In this document: positions 8,301-15,926 of the stretch, piece after piece
Position numbering within the stretch: the stretch's first letter is position 1
How the letters are laid out: the number at the start of each line of letters is the position of its first letter
Assembly (NCBI RefSeq): GCF_030012215.1
Contig: NZ_JASCXX010000006.1
Location: forward strand, 124,001-188,000
Origin: Anaerobaca lacustris
Lineage (GTDB): Bacteria > Planctomycetota > Phycisphaerae > Sedimentisphaerales > Anaerobacaceae
Direction of reading: 5' to 3'
Length of the DNA stretch: 64,000 nt
Notes under the pieces: model-generated
What the model was told of the DNA's origin: nothing
Seen by the model: only the letters and a program-made list of their open reading frames with translations
Databases searched by the model: none
Made by a program: the position numbers and the translations under genes

Positions 8301-10487
8301 CCAGCCGGTGAGGCGATACCGCGAGAAGGGCCGCACGCGGGTGGTCGCGAACCACCCGGCGTCGGCGCCGGTGGTCGATTCGATCATCACGCACCGCCCA
8401 TCCGTTCGTCCGCGCCGCACGTGACGGAACTGAGCCTGGCCTCCATAGGGGCGCTGTTCCCAGCCGGCCGGGACATTCCCATTCGCTTGCTCGAACGAGG
8501 CGTTGCGAAGCATCCCCGGCGGCAGTGTCGGCTCGGCAGCCGATTCGGTCCGGGCCGGCCAGACGGTCATCTCGCCCGGCCCGCGATGGGCCCATGCGTA
8601 GTAGGGAATCGCCATGATATCCCGTTCGCTTCGCAGCAGGGTTTGCCCGTTGCTGGCGTAGCGCAGGCTCGTGGCCTTGCCCCGGATCACCGTGACGCCG
8701 CCCAGCAGGTCCTCTTGATGGGTCGCCAACAACGGTGCGTCGTCGTCCAGCACGAGGTTGAACACCTGTCCGTCGTTGTCGGGCCCTTCGAGGCAGTAGA
8801 CGATCGGTCCTCTTTCGAGGGCCACGCGGCCGATGTTCGCTTCCACCTTCTCGTTGGCGATGACCCGCCGGATCGGCATGGGCAGATTCAACTCGACGAC
8901 GTTGCCGGTGGCCCACTGGCGCTCGATGCGGACGTAGCCTCTATCGATCTCCACGTCCTGCCTTTTGCCATCGACAGTCAGTTCGACGCTGGGCACGCCC
9001 GGCTGTGTGTAGCGGTACAGATCGCTCGGCACCGGCCGGCCCTGGGCCCAGCCGGGAATGCGCACGTGCACCGCGAATCGGCCGGCGGGCTCGGGACTGA
9101 TCGTCAGCCGGATCTTGCCGCTCCAGGGATAATCGGTCTCCTGCAACACGTAGACGGTCCGGTCGCCCAGCTTGATTGTCGCCGGGCCCTGGGCGAAGAG
9201 GTTCACGTACAACCCGTCGTCGGTCTGGGCATAGACGTAGCCCGGCACCGATGCGATGAAGCGGGCGACGTTGCCCGGGCAGCAGGCGCAGCCGAACCAC
9301 GGGCTCCGCTCGTGCTGGCCGCGCGAGGCCAGGGGGTTCGGATAGAAGAACCGGTTGCCTTCGAGCGAGACGCCCGAGATCACACCGTTGTAGAGGGTCC
9401 GCTCCATCACGTCGATGTACTTGGCGTCGCCGTGGAACAGGAACATGCGATGGTTCCAGTACACGTTTCCGATGGCCGCGCAGGTCTCGCAGTAGGCGGT
9501 TTCGTTGGGCAGCTCGTACGGTCCGCCGAAGGCTTCGCCCCGGTTGGTCGCCCCGATGCCCCCGGTCAGGTACAGCTTCCTGAAGACCACGTCGTCCCAG
9601 ATGCGGTCGATGGCTTCGAGGTACCGTTCATCGCCCGTCATCGCCGCGACGTCGGCCATCCCGCTGTACATGTACGCCGCACGCACCGCGTGGCCCACCG
9701 CCTCGCTCTGGTCGTAGGGTCTCTCATGCGACTGGTTGTAGGGATTGCCTCCCGGCCCTCGCGTGTCGAGGAAGAACTTCGCGAGGTTCAGGTATTTCTC
9801 ATCGCCGGTGGCGCGATAGAGCTTGACCAGGCCCATCTCGATCACCTGATGGCCCGGCGCGTCTTCGTTTCTGCCGGGACCGAAGACCAAAGCGAGCAGT
9901 TCGGCATTGTTCAGAGCGACATCGAGCAGGTTGCGTTTGCCCGTCGCCTGATAGTGGGCGGCGGCCGCCTCGTAGAGATGGCCCATGTTGTAGAGTTCGT
10001 GACTGTCGGCCAGCTTCTCCCACCGCTCGTTGCCGAACCAGTTCCGCAGTCGCTCGCAGTTGTTGGTCCGGCAGGTATAGAGATAGCCGTCCGGCTCCTG
10101 CGCGGCGGCGATCTTGGCGATCAGGTCATCGAGGTACCCGTCCAATTCGGGATCGGGCTGAACGTTCAGCACGTACGCGGCGCCTTCGAGGATCTTATAC
10201 GGATCGGTGTCGTCGAAGGGGAAATCGCCCTTGTGCTCGCCCTCGATCTTTCCGGCGGCCAGAAGGAAGTTGTCGATCCGGCCGGTCTGCTCGCATTGGC
10301 CGAACGCGTAGGGAATCGTCACGGTTCGATTCGTCTCGATGCGCGGCGTCCAGAACGCGTCGGTGATCTTCACCTCGGTGAACGGCACGGGGCGAATCGG
10401 GTAATCTCGACCCACAACGGGACCGGAGAGGAAGCCGGTCAGAAATGCGCCCGCCAGGGCGATCAGTACAGTCGGACGAGAATTCAT
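5313..10487 (-). CDS. Secreted tri-catalytic arabinofuranosidase: GH127 - CBM - GH43-like - GH51
   Basis: The 1,724-residue protein carries a signal peptide (MNSRPTVLIALAGAF...) and four domains. GH127 spans about 30-645, with the acid/base Glu318 in GEAFG, zinc ligands Glu334 and Cys336 in CETC, and Cys402-Cys403 in CACCP, Cys402 matching the known nucleophile. A CBM4/9-like jelly roll spans about 660-812. A five-bladed GH43-like propeller spans about 817-1125, with Asp831 (DPDV), Asp944 (AIDAD) and Glu1007 (IEAP) as a plausible triad. GH51 spans about 1135-1724, with acid/base Glu1432 in GNEMYG and nucleophile Glu1542 in LDEW. Together they would remove beta- and alpha-linked L-arabinofuranose. 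The ATG at 10487 has AAAGGAG 5 nt upstream; a TTG at 10502 would add five residues. No frameshift or stop interrupts the fusion. Confidence 0.9.
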   Translation of the reverse strand: MNSRPTVLIALAGAFLTGFLSGPVVGRDYPIRPVPFTEVKITDAFWTPRIETNRTVTIPYAFGQCEQTGRIDNFLLAAGKIEGEHKGDFPFDDTDPYKILEGAAYVLNVQPDPELDGYLDDLIAKIAAAQEPDGYLYTCRTNNCERLRNWFGNERWEKLADSHELYNMGHLYEAAAAHYQATGKRNLLDVALNNAELLALVFGPGRNEDAPGHQVIEMGLVKLYRATGDEKYLNLAKFFLDTRGPGGNPYNQSHERPYDQSEAVGHAVRAAYMYSGMADVAAMTGDERYLEAIDRIWDDVVFRKLYLTGGIGATNRGEAFGGPYELPNETAYCETCAAIGNVYWNHRMFLFHGDAKYIDVMERTLYNGVISGVSLEGNRFFYPNPLASRGQHERSPWFGCACCPGNVARFIASVPGYVYAQTDDGLYVNLFAQGPATIKLGDRTVYVLQETDYPWSGKIRLTISPEPAGRFAVHVRIPGWAQGRPVPSDLYRYTQPGVPSVELTVDGKRQDVEIDRGYVRIERQWATGNVVELNLPMPIRRVIANEKVEANIGRVALERGPIVYCLEGPDNDGQVFNLVLDDDAPLLATHQEDLLGGVTVIRGKATSLRYASNGQTLLRSERDIMAIPYYAWAHRGPGEMTVWPARTESAAEPTLPPGMLRNASFEQANGNVPAGWEQRPYGGQAQFRHVRRGRTDGRCVMIESTTGADAGWFATTRVRPFSRYRLTGWIRTENLAPGTGRGALLNIHDIQSVRTQAVTGTTDWTKVETEFDTGAHSSIGINCLFGGWGQSTGRAWFDDIELERLGEATDSPGRPRMYYTDDSYDRPFAKDPDVVRFQDRYLMYYSIDRGKAGFAVGIAESTDLTHWKKVGEVLPGGEYERNGLAAPGAMVRDGKVHLFYQTYGNGRDDAICHAFSDDGLHFTRNASNPIFRPEGDWNCGRAIDADVIEWQGHLLLYCATRDPAMKIQKLVVAAAPLDSDWGRDKWTQLCDDSILEPQLPWEGQCIEAPAVIERDGKLYMFYAGAYNNAPQQIGCAVSTDGVSWTRLSRYPLLPNGGANEWNASESGHPGVFQDEDGQTYLFFQGNNDKGASWYISKMKVEWDEAGIPYLVRPRDGRVFRIKESIKPAVTIDADAQSEPISEYIYGQFIEHLGRCIYGGIWAEMLEDRKFFYPVGSRPSVWETIGSTSGVVMDNQSPFVGEHTPVVHAASGMRQRRLGIVANKEYTGYIWIKPQSEAGVNVEVSLVWGESPKQRESNFFTVHGGQYIQCPLRFAPEISTDQAALEVRVSRGAAFVGTVSLMPADNVHGMRADTLDLLKQLNSPIYRWPGGNFVSGYNWRDGVGPRDKRPPRRNPAWRGVEHNDFGLDEFLLFCNQIGTEPMIAVNAGFGDDYSAAQQVEYVNGSPETLMGRWRTENGHAEPYDVTWWCVGNEMYGDWQLGHMALNHYVLKHNLFAKAMWAVDPEIKLIGVGAVGSWTQGMFEHCAETMDLISEHFYCQERESVPEHVRQIPDAVRRIADAHRRYRDRIDSLEGKDIRIALDEWNYWYGPHVFGELGTRYFLKDALGIAAGVHEMARNSDLYFMANYAQTVNVIGAIKTTKTAAAFETTGLVLKLYRNHFGQIPLAVSGETYGLDVAAAWTADKKAITVAIVNPTEAPYDVTLNLEGLELTGEGRCWTIAHDDPMAYNDPGQAPKVTIEEESVSEICDTLTSPGYSVRLYELKTP

Positions 10488-10708
10488 CACGTCTCCTTTC
10501 AACGATTCGTTTCAGAACGATGGAAGCACAGGGCCTCATTCTACGCCAAATGGCTGCAAATGCAATCCTTCGCCCCCGGCTTCCGCAGTCCGAAACCGCA
10601 GGCCGTTCGTCTCAAACCTCTGGGAATGCTTGACTAACCATCGGCTCGGTCGGACAATCTCCTTTATCCGGCATACTCGGCAATCTGGTCTGATCAAGGA
10701 GAGCTCCG

Positions 10709-11074
10709 ATGAGGACGGTTGCAGAAAAGCGATCTCTGGCTGTGGCATTGGCGGCGGGGGTGGTTCTGTGGTCTCTGCTGCTCGGCGGCTGTCACGGGCA
10801 GCGAAGGGCCGCCAGAGCCAGTCAGCCGTGTCCGGTCTGTCGGAACCAGACGCGGATTCTCCCCCTTGCGAAGCTGACCTACACGACTTGCGTGTGTCCG
10901 GCGTGCAGGACCGTGACCACGCTGAACGCCGCGACGCCGGCGGCGGTCGAGGACTACGCCGGCGCGGAGGTCGGCGACGCCGTCGAGGTCTGTAGCCATT
11001 GCCAGATTATCGTCGAGCGCTGCGCCGCCTGCCGGCAGGATCGGAACAAGCGAGCAGGTGCGGCGGGCCCTTGA
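10709..11074 (+). CDS. Small lipoprotein with several CxxC pairs
   Basis: The 121-residue protein has a lipoprotein signal peptide ending in LGGC (lipidated Cys28). The mature part contains CPVC, CVCPAC, CSHC and CAAC, so it could hold two zinc ribbons or another metal site on the outer face of a membrane. I know no function for it. AAGGAGAG just upstream supports the ATG at 10709. A weak promoter-like pair, TTGACT (10630-10635) and GACAAT (10653-10658) with a 17-bp spacer, lies upstream. Confidence 0.7.
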   Translation: MRTVAEKRSLAVALAAGVVLWSLLLGGCHGQRRAARASQPCPVCRNQTRILPLAKLTYTTCVCPACRTVTTLNAATPAAVEDYAGAEVGDAVEVCSHCQIIVERCAACRQDRNKRAGAAGP

Positions 11075-11145
11075 CCTTTCACGCGGCGCAGCGATAATGA
11101 TGGCCCTTTCCACAGACGATGGGATTGTCTCTGAGTGGTCCTTGA

Positions 11146-11838
11146 ATGAACCCACGTATTGGATGTTGTACAACGCTCTTCTTCGATCTGGACGGCACGC
11201 TGACCGACCCGAGGGAGGGAATCACCCGCTGCCTTCAATACAGTCTGGAACGGCTGGGCCGTCCGGCGCCGCCGCAGGCCGAACTGGTGCAGTACATCGG
11301 TCCGCCCTTGCGATGGACGTTCCCGCGTCTGCTCGGAACGGACGACACAACTCTGGTCGAGGCGGCGATCGAGCACTATCGGCAGCGCTATGCGACCGTC
11401 GGGCTCTTCGAGAACGAACTCTACGCGGGTATCCCTGAGTTGCTCGGGGCCTTGCACGACACGGGATTGCGGCTCTTTGTCGTCACGTCCAAACCGACGG
11501 TCTACGCCGAGCGGATCGTCCAGCACTTCGACCTGACGGAGTACTTCGAAGCGGTGTTCGGCCCACACCTCGACGGCCGCTTCGACGACAAGAGCGAGCT
11601 GATCGCCTATATTCTGCACGAACGAGCCATCGCGCCCGATCGATCCGTCATGATCGGCGACCGCGCCAGTGACATCACCGCCGGCCAGGCCAACCGCACG
11701 CGCACCATCGCCGTGACCTACGGCTTCGGCAGCATCGAAGAACTCCAAACCGTCGGTCCCGATCGCATCTGCCACAGCCCTTCCGAAATTCGCCAGACCC
11801 TCGATGGTCCGCCTCTGACACGATGTCCCGCGGGCTGA
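11146..11838 (+). CDS. HAD-family phosphatase, phosphoglycolate phosphatase-like
   Basis: The 230-residue protein shows all four HAD motifs: FFDLDGTLTDP with Asp14 as nucleophile and Asp16 as acid/base, VVTSKP, the lysine of DDKSEL, and MIGDRASD with the metal-binding aspartates. The cap between motifs I and II is helical and of the size seen in the Gph/PgmB group (subfamily IA). It is likely a small-metabolite phosphatase such as 2-phosphoglycolate phosphatase; the substrate cannot be fixed from sequence. No clear Shine-Dalgarno sequence is seen before the ATG. Confidence 0.85.
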   Translation: MNPRIGCCTTLFFDLDGTLTDPREGITRCLQYSLERLGRPAPPQAELVQYIGPPLRWTFPRLLGTDDTTLVEAAIEHYRQRYATVGLFENELYAGIPELLGALHDTGLRLFVVTSKPTVYAERIVQHFDLTEYFEAVFGPHLDGRFDDKSELIAYILHERAIAPDRSVMIGDRASDITAGQANRTRTIAVTYGFGSIEELQTVGPDRICHSPSEIRQTLDGPPLTRCPAG

Positions 11839-11870
11839 CCCATACGAACTCTGACGACGATTCGAAACCC

Positions 11871-11894
11871 GTAGGGGCGAGGCATGCCTCGCCC
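11871..11894 (+). repeat. GTAGGGGCG palindromic repeat
   Basis: GTAGGGGCGAGG is followed by a perfect 20-bp palindrome, GGGCGAGGCA joined to TGCCTCGCCC (11875-11894). It lies 33 bp after the HAD gene and in the same orientation. It belongs to the GTAGGGGC group. Confidence 0.6.
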
Positions 11895-11946
11895 TTGCCA
11901 GGGAACAATCCGGACTCGAAAAGAGGAAAGATGAGAGGATCACGAC

Positions 11947-12282
11947 ATGTTCGCACACGCCAGTGAAGAGGGGTATGCAACGCCCCTCGAGGGCATCCGC
12001 CAGAAGACGCTGACCTATGGGGCCAAGACGCTGATGACGGAATTCCGTTTGCAGGCGAGACGCATTCTGCCCCTGCACCGGCATCCCTACGAGCAGACCG
12101 GCTATCTCGTGTGCGGAAGGCTGCGTCTGACGATAGGACAACAGCAGCATGACACCGGTCCCGGCGACAGTTGGTGCATCGCACCCGACGTGATCCACGG
12201 CGCCGAGGTGATCGAAGACAGCGTCGCCATCGAGGTCTTCGCGCCACCCCGCGAGGATTATCTGCCCCGGCCAAATCGCTGA
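11947..12282 (+). CDS. Small single-domain cupin protein
   Basis: The 111-residue protein is a cupin beta barrel. Motif 1 carries His44, His46 and Glu49 (LHRHPYEQTGYL) and motif 2 carries His84 (PDVIHGAEV), the usual ligands for a divalent metal. Small cupins of this type act as metal-dependent isomerases or dioxygenases, or as sugar/ligand sensors; nothing in the sequence decides between these. It is separated from the HAD gene by a repeat and precedes the ABC transporter pair on the same strand. Confidence 0.82.
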   Translation: MFAHASEEGYATPLEGIRQKTLTYGAKTLMTEFRLQARRILPLHRHPYEQTGYLVCGRLRLTIGQQQHDTGPGDSWCIAPDVIHGAEVIEDSVAIEVFAPPREDYLPRPNR

Positions 12283-12343
12283 GCCCTCGTTCTGGCCGGG
12301 CATGTCACGATTCCTCTGGTGCGAAAAAATACTGTGACGTGGG

Positions 12344-12372
12344 TTGACTCTTCTCGATGGATCGGGTAGGCT
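12344..12372 (+). promoter_or_regulatory. Promoter-like site before the ABC transporter pair
   Basis: TTGACT (12344-12349) and TAGGCT (12367-12372) are separated by exactly 17 bp, about 80 bp before the ATP-binding subunit. The -35 box is close to consensus and the -10 box is weaker. Confidence 0.45.
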
Positions 12373-12454
12373 GAGCGAGTAGAGTGCGGCTCTGTTTGGA
12401 CCCGGCGGGAGGCTTTGACGCCGAGAGCATCGACAAGACAGGCGGCGAGTGTGC

Positions 12455-13384
12455 ATGGCGATTCTGGAAGCGCAGGAGATCAGGAAGGAATTCGGCCCTC
12501 TGGTGGCGGTCAACGATGTCAGTCTGTCCGTTGACGAGGGGGATGTTCTGGGTCTGATCGGTCCCAACGGGGCCGGCAAGAGCACGCTTCTGAGGATGTT
12601 CGGCACGCTGCTTCGTCCCACGGCCGGCCGGGCGCAGTTGGTGGGCCGCGATCTGACGAAGGACTACCTGCACATCCGAAAGCATGTGGGGTTCCTGCCT
12701 GATTTCTTCAACCTGTACAGCGATCTGACCTTGGGCGAGTGCCTGCGGTTCTTCGCGGAAGCCTACGGCGTGCCACGCAGCGCGATTGCCGCGCGTGTCG
12801 AGGAGGTCCTGAGCTACATCGAGCTTGCCGACAAACGCGACAGTTTCATTCGCCATCTCTCGCGTGGCATGGTCCAGCGGGTGGGTCTGGGCATGCTGCT
12901 GGTGCACGACCCCCAACTGTTCCTGCTGGATGAGCCGGCCTCCGGCCTGGATCCCAAGGCGCGAATCCAACTGCGCAACATCCTCCGAAAGCTCAGCGCC
13001 GAGGGCAAGACCGTGATCATCTCGTCGCACATTCTCACGGAACTCTCCGGGTTCTGTTCACACGTCGCCATTATGAATCGCGGACGGATCGAGCTGTCCG
13101 GCGCGGTGGACGAGATTCGCCGAAAGGTCACCGGTTCGATGCAGGTCGAGGTCTCGGTGCTGGGCGATCCCGAACAGGCCGTCGCCATGATCCGCCGGTT
13201 CCCGCTCGTCAGCGTTGTCGGGGTGGACCGGGCGACGATTTCGGTCGAAATGGTGGGGGGGCCGCAGGAGTTGGCGGGACTCAACGCCCATCTGGTCCAC
13301 GGCGGGATCGAGGTGGTCCGGTTCGCCGAACGAAAGACGGACCTGGAAGATCTCTTCATGAAGATATCGGGTGACGCACCGTGA
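12455..13384 (+). CDS. ABC transporter ATP-binding subunit (ABC-2 type exporter)
   Basis: The 309-residue protein has Walker A GPNGAGKS (36-43), an ABC signature written LSRGM, and Walker B LFLLDEPASGLDP, followed by a C-terminal extension of about 90 residues that is common in CcmA/NatA-type exporter ATPases. It overlaps the permease gene by 4 bp (GTGA), so the two form one transporter. GTG at 12449 would add two residues; ATG at 12455 is preferred. Exported substrate unknown. Confidence 0.92.
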   Translation: MAILEAQEIRKEFGPLVAVNDVSLSVDEGDVLGLIGPNGAGKSTLLRMFGTLLRPTAGRAQLVGRDLTKDYLHIRKHVGFLPDFFNLYSDLTLGECLRFFAEAYGVPRSAIAARVEEVLSYIELADKRDSFIRHLSRGMVQRVGLGMLLVHDPQLFLLDEPASGLDPKARIQLRNILRKLSAEGKTVIISSHILTELSGFCSHVAIMNRGRIELSGAVDEIRRKVTGSMQVEVSVLGDPEQAVAMIRRFPLVSVVGVDRATISVEMVGGPQELAGLNAHLVHGGIEVVRFAERKTDLEDLFMKISGDAP

Positions 13385-14847
13385 GCCGGACGACCGCTTC
13401 GGACAACCTGGTTTGGAACAATCCGCTGATCCGGCGATACTCCCGCAGTCTGTTTCGGCGCAGCCATCTCTGGGTGTACCTGACGATCTACATTTCGGTT
13501 GTGCTGCTCCTGCTGTTTCTCAACGTCACGGCCCGTAAATTGGACGAGGATTCGGCCATCGGCAGAACGTTCTTCCAGGGCCTCTATCACCAGTTCCTGA
13601 TGGCGGAAATCGCGATCCTCTGTGTGTGGTCCGCGCTCAACTCCCGGTCGGTGTTGCGGGATGAGATCGCCAACAAGACCTACGACTTCTTCCGGGTGCT
13701 GCCGCTCTCGGCCCTGCAGAAGGCGGTCGGCATTCTGGTGGGCAAGAACCTGCTTTGCCTGCTCCTGGCCGTCGTGACGCTGGTGCTGATGACACTTTAC
13801 GGTCTTCTGGGCGGCTTGCCCGTCTCGTTCCAGGCGCAGGTCCTGCTGCTCGTATCGTCGGTCGCCTTTTGCGTCAATGCCGTGGTTCTGCTGTCGTCGA
13901 GCGCATCGCCAAAACGCCGAGGCAAGATGGGCGTGGGCCTGTGGCTTGTGCTTCTGGTCTTCTTCGGCCCGATCGTCTTCGGCCCCGGATTGGCTCTGTT
14001 GCACGCCGGGGAATGGCTGCAGGAAGCTACAACCCAACACATCGCGTTCTACAGTCTCGAAGTCCCTGTCTTGATGCTGATCATCTTCCTCGCCCTCTAC
14101 TTCGGCCTTTGGAGTCTTCTGGGGATCTTGCGGAAGTTCACGTTCGAGGGCGCGCCGCTCTTCACCCGTCCCGCAGCCGTCCTGTTTCTGCTCGGATATG
14201 AGCTGATCGTGCTGGGCCTGTTCCTTCCCCATCTTCCCGGCGGCAAGATGTCGCTCTACTCCTCCTGGCTGGTTGTGTCTCTGCTGGCGGTCGTGTTCGT
14301 CCCCGTCGGTTCCATCAACGACAGGGCGACCTACCTTGAGGCCCTCGGCCGGCGGCCCGCCCATCCCGGTTCCGCCGGGCAGGGCATGCGCTCGCTTCTG
14401 TTGCAGCAGTGCAACCTGAGCCTTGGCATTGTCCTGTTCGCGATATGGCTCGTCTTCTTCGTGATAGCCAGCCGCAGCGAAGGGATCGCACCGGCGCAGC
14501 TCATCAAGGATGCCGTGGTGCTGGCCTCCTTCTATGGGTTCCTGCTGCTCCTGCTGGAACTGTGCGTGGTGTACGAACCCATTCACGGCACGATCCGCGT
14601 CCTGATGGCATTTGTCCTGATCCTGCATCTGTTCCTGCCTCTGATCCTGGCGGCGACTCTGGCGGTTCCGTTGTTGCATTTATACAGCCCTCTTGGCTTC
14701 CTTGCCGACTTCGTGAGTTTCGAGACTCCGCGAAGCGTCGACCTCTGGATGGCCATTCTCGGCGTGAACGTCGCGCTCGGAGTCGTCCCCGCGCTGGCGA
14801 TTCGACGGCAATACATGCAGATCCTCGCGCTGCGACGAACCATGTAG
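13381..14847 (+). CDS. ABC-2 type transporter permease
   Basis: The 488-residue protein starts with GTG overlapping the ATPase stop codon. It has about ten to twelve hydrophobic segments (for example YLTIYISVVLLLLFL near the N-terminus and LMAFVLILHLFLPLILAAT near the C-terminus), with the first half resembling the ABC-2 permease fold. It is the membrane partner of the preceding ATPase. No substrate-specific motif is visible. It converges on the DRG-type GTPase gene with a 22-bp gap. Confidence 0.85.
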   Translation: MSRTTASDNLVWNNPLIRRYSRSLFRRSHLWVYLTIYISVVLLLLFLNVTARKLDEDSAIGRTFFQGLYHQFLMAEIAILCVWSALNSRSVLRDEIANKTYDFFRVLPLSALQKAVGILVGKNLLCLLLAVVTLVLMTLYGLLGGLPVSFQAQVLLLVSSVAFCVNAVVLLSSSASPKRRGKMGVGLWLVLLVFFGPIVFGPGLALLHAGEWLQEATTQHIAFYSLEVPVLMLIIFLALYFGLWSLLGILRKFTFEGAPLFTRPAAVLFLLGYELIVLGLFLPHLPGGKMSLYSSWLVVSLLAVVFVPVGSINDRATYLEALGRRPAHPGSAGQGMRSLLLQQCNLSLGIVLFAIWLVFFVIASRSEGIAPAQLIKDAVVLASFYGFLLLLLELCVVYEPIHGTIRVLMAFVLILHLFLPLILAATLAVPLLHLYSPLGFLADFVSFETPRSVDLWMAILGVNVALGVVPALAIRRQYMQILALRRTM

Positions 14848-14869
14848 GGATCGCTCCCGACCATCGGCG

Positions 14870-15880
14870 TCAGCCGAAGTGCAGTTCGACGATGTCCCTG
14901 TCGTGGAGGACGTGGGTGAGCTGGACGTTCTGCCCGTCGTAGACGCCGGTGCCCCAGCACTTGGCGCTCTTGAGCTTCTCGGCCAGTTCCCGGTGGATCG
15001 TCCGCGCCAGGTCGTGCACGGTCGCCCCTGCCGGCAGCGTGAACGGATCGTTCATATCGGCCGGCTTGCCCGGCGGTTTGGCGTAGACGCGAATGATTTC
15101 GAGTGCGTCGAACAGGTACTTCCGGAAGGCGTCCAGTCCCTCGCCCGTCTCCGTCGAGATCGTCACGAATTCCAGCGGATGATCGCACGACTCCTTCGCC
15201 AACTCCAGCGCCCCGTCGGCTGCGATGTCGGCCTTGGTGCACAGGCAAAACACTTTGCGGCCGAGGACGTTGCCCCCTCGACCTTGCTCGGGGCAGGCCT
15301 GGTCGTCCACCGCCGGAGTCTCCGCGCCGGCCAGCAGCTTGCGCGTCTCCAGGAAGTCGAGCAGGATCAGCAGTTGCTCTTCGACGTCCTGCGAGAGGTC
15401 CACGACGATTGCGATCAGATCGCAGTTGCGATAGGTGCCCACCTGGCCCGGCGCGATGTAGTCGGCGGTGATCGGCGGCATGTCCACAAGCTGAATCTGT
15501 ACGTCCTCGTACTTGACCATGCCGGGCACTGGCGCGTGCGTGGCGAAAGGGAAGTCGGCCACGTTGACCTTCGCGTTGGTCAGCGCCGCGAGAATGGCGC
15601 TCTTGCCGGAGTTCGGGGTCCCCAGCAGGACCACCTGTCCGGCCCCCGTTGGCGGGACGTGGAAGACGTCCACGTGCTTGCCGCCCTTCTTCGGCTGCGT
15701 GGCCGCGTCTTTGAGCTGGCTGAGCTTGCGCTTCAGGTCCGCCTGGAGATGCTCGGTCCCCTTGTGCTTGGGCATCACCGCCAGCATCTCCTCCAGCGCG
15801 AGGATCTTCTCCTCGTTCGTCGAAGCACTGCGGTACCACTCTTCCGCCTTATGGTAATCTGGTGTCAGGTTCGCCGGCAT
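14870..15880 (-). CDS. DRG/Obg-type GTPase with C-terminal TGS domain
   Basis: The 336-residue protein starts with the helical DRG N-terminus (EEMLAVMPKHKGTEHLQADL), then P-loop GTPNSGKS (87-94), DMPP (133-136), TKAD (215-218) and a TGS domain (about 260-336) ending DRDIVELHFG. DRG/Obg relatives bind ribosomes and are involved in translation control. An odd Pro/Gly-rich insert (CPEQGRGG, 196-203) directly before the G4 strand is encoded by a short palindromic repeat at 15274-15297. The insert is in frame and the domain looks otherwise complete. Confidence 0.88.
   Translation of the reverse strand: MPANLTPDYHKAEEWYRSASTNEEKILALEEMLAVMPKHKGTEHLQADLKRKLSQLKDAATQPKKGGKHVDVFHVPPTGAGQVVLLGTPNSGKSAILAALTNAKVNVADFPFATHAPVPGMVKYEDVQIQLVDMPPITADYIAPGQVGTYRNCDLIAIVVDLSQDVEEQLLILLDFLETRKLLAGAETPAVDDQACPEQGRGGNVLGRKVFCLCTKADIAADGALELAKESCDHPLEFVTISTETGEGLDAFRKYLFDALEIIRVYAKPPGKPADMNDPFTLPAGATVHDLARTIHRELAEKLKSAKCWGTGVYDGQNVQLTHVLHDRDIVELHFG
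15274..15297 (-). repeat. Short palindromic repeat inserted in frame in a GTPase gene
   Basis: CCCCTCGACC and TTGCTCGGGG form a hairpin-like palindrome with CCCC/GGGG outer and CGA/TCG inner pairing. It resembles the widely dispersed CCTTCGAC..GCTCAGG class of repetitive elements. Translated in the GTPase frame it gives ACPEQGRGG, a peptide unlike the surrounding domain. Confidence 0.45.
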
Positions 15881-15926
15881 AGCTGTACAAAGTACGAGGT
15901 AAGGATGGGAAAGTCAAACGGTTCGC

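Noticed and set aside
8118-10637. Very long open frame (839 codons) antisense to the arabinofuranosidase gene
   Set aside because: It is explained by the high-GC codon bias of the real gene; its translation has no domain, is Arg/His/Val-rich and has no ribosome site.
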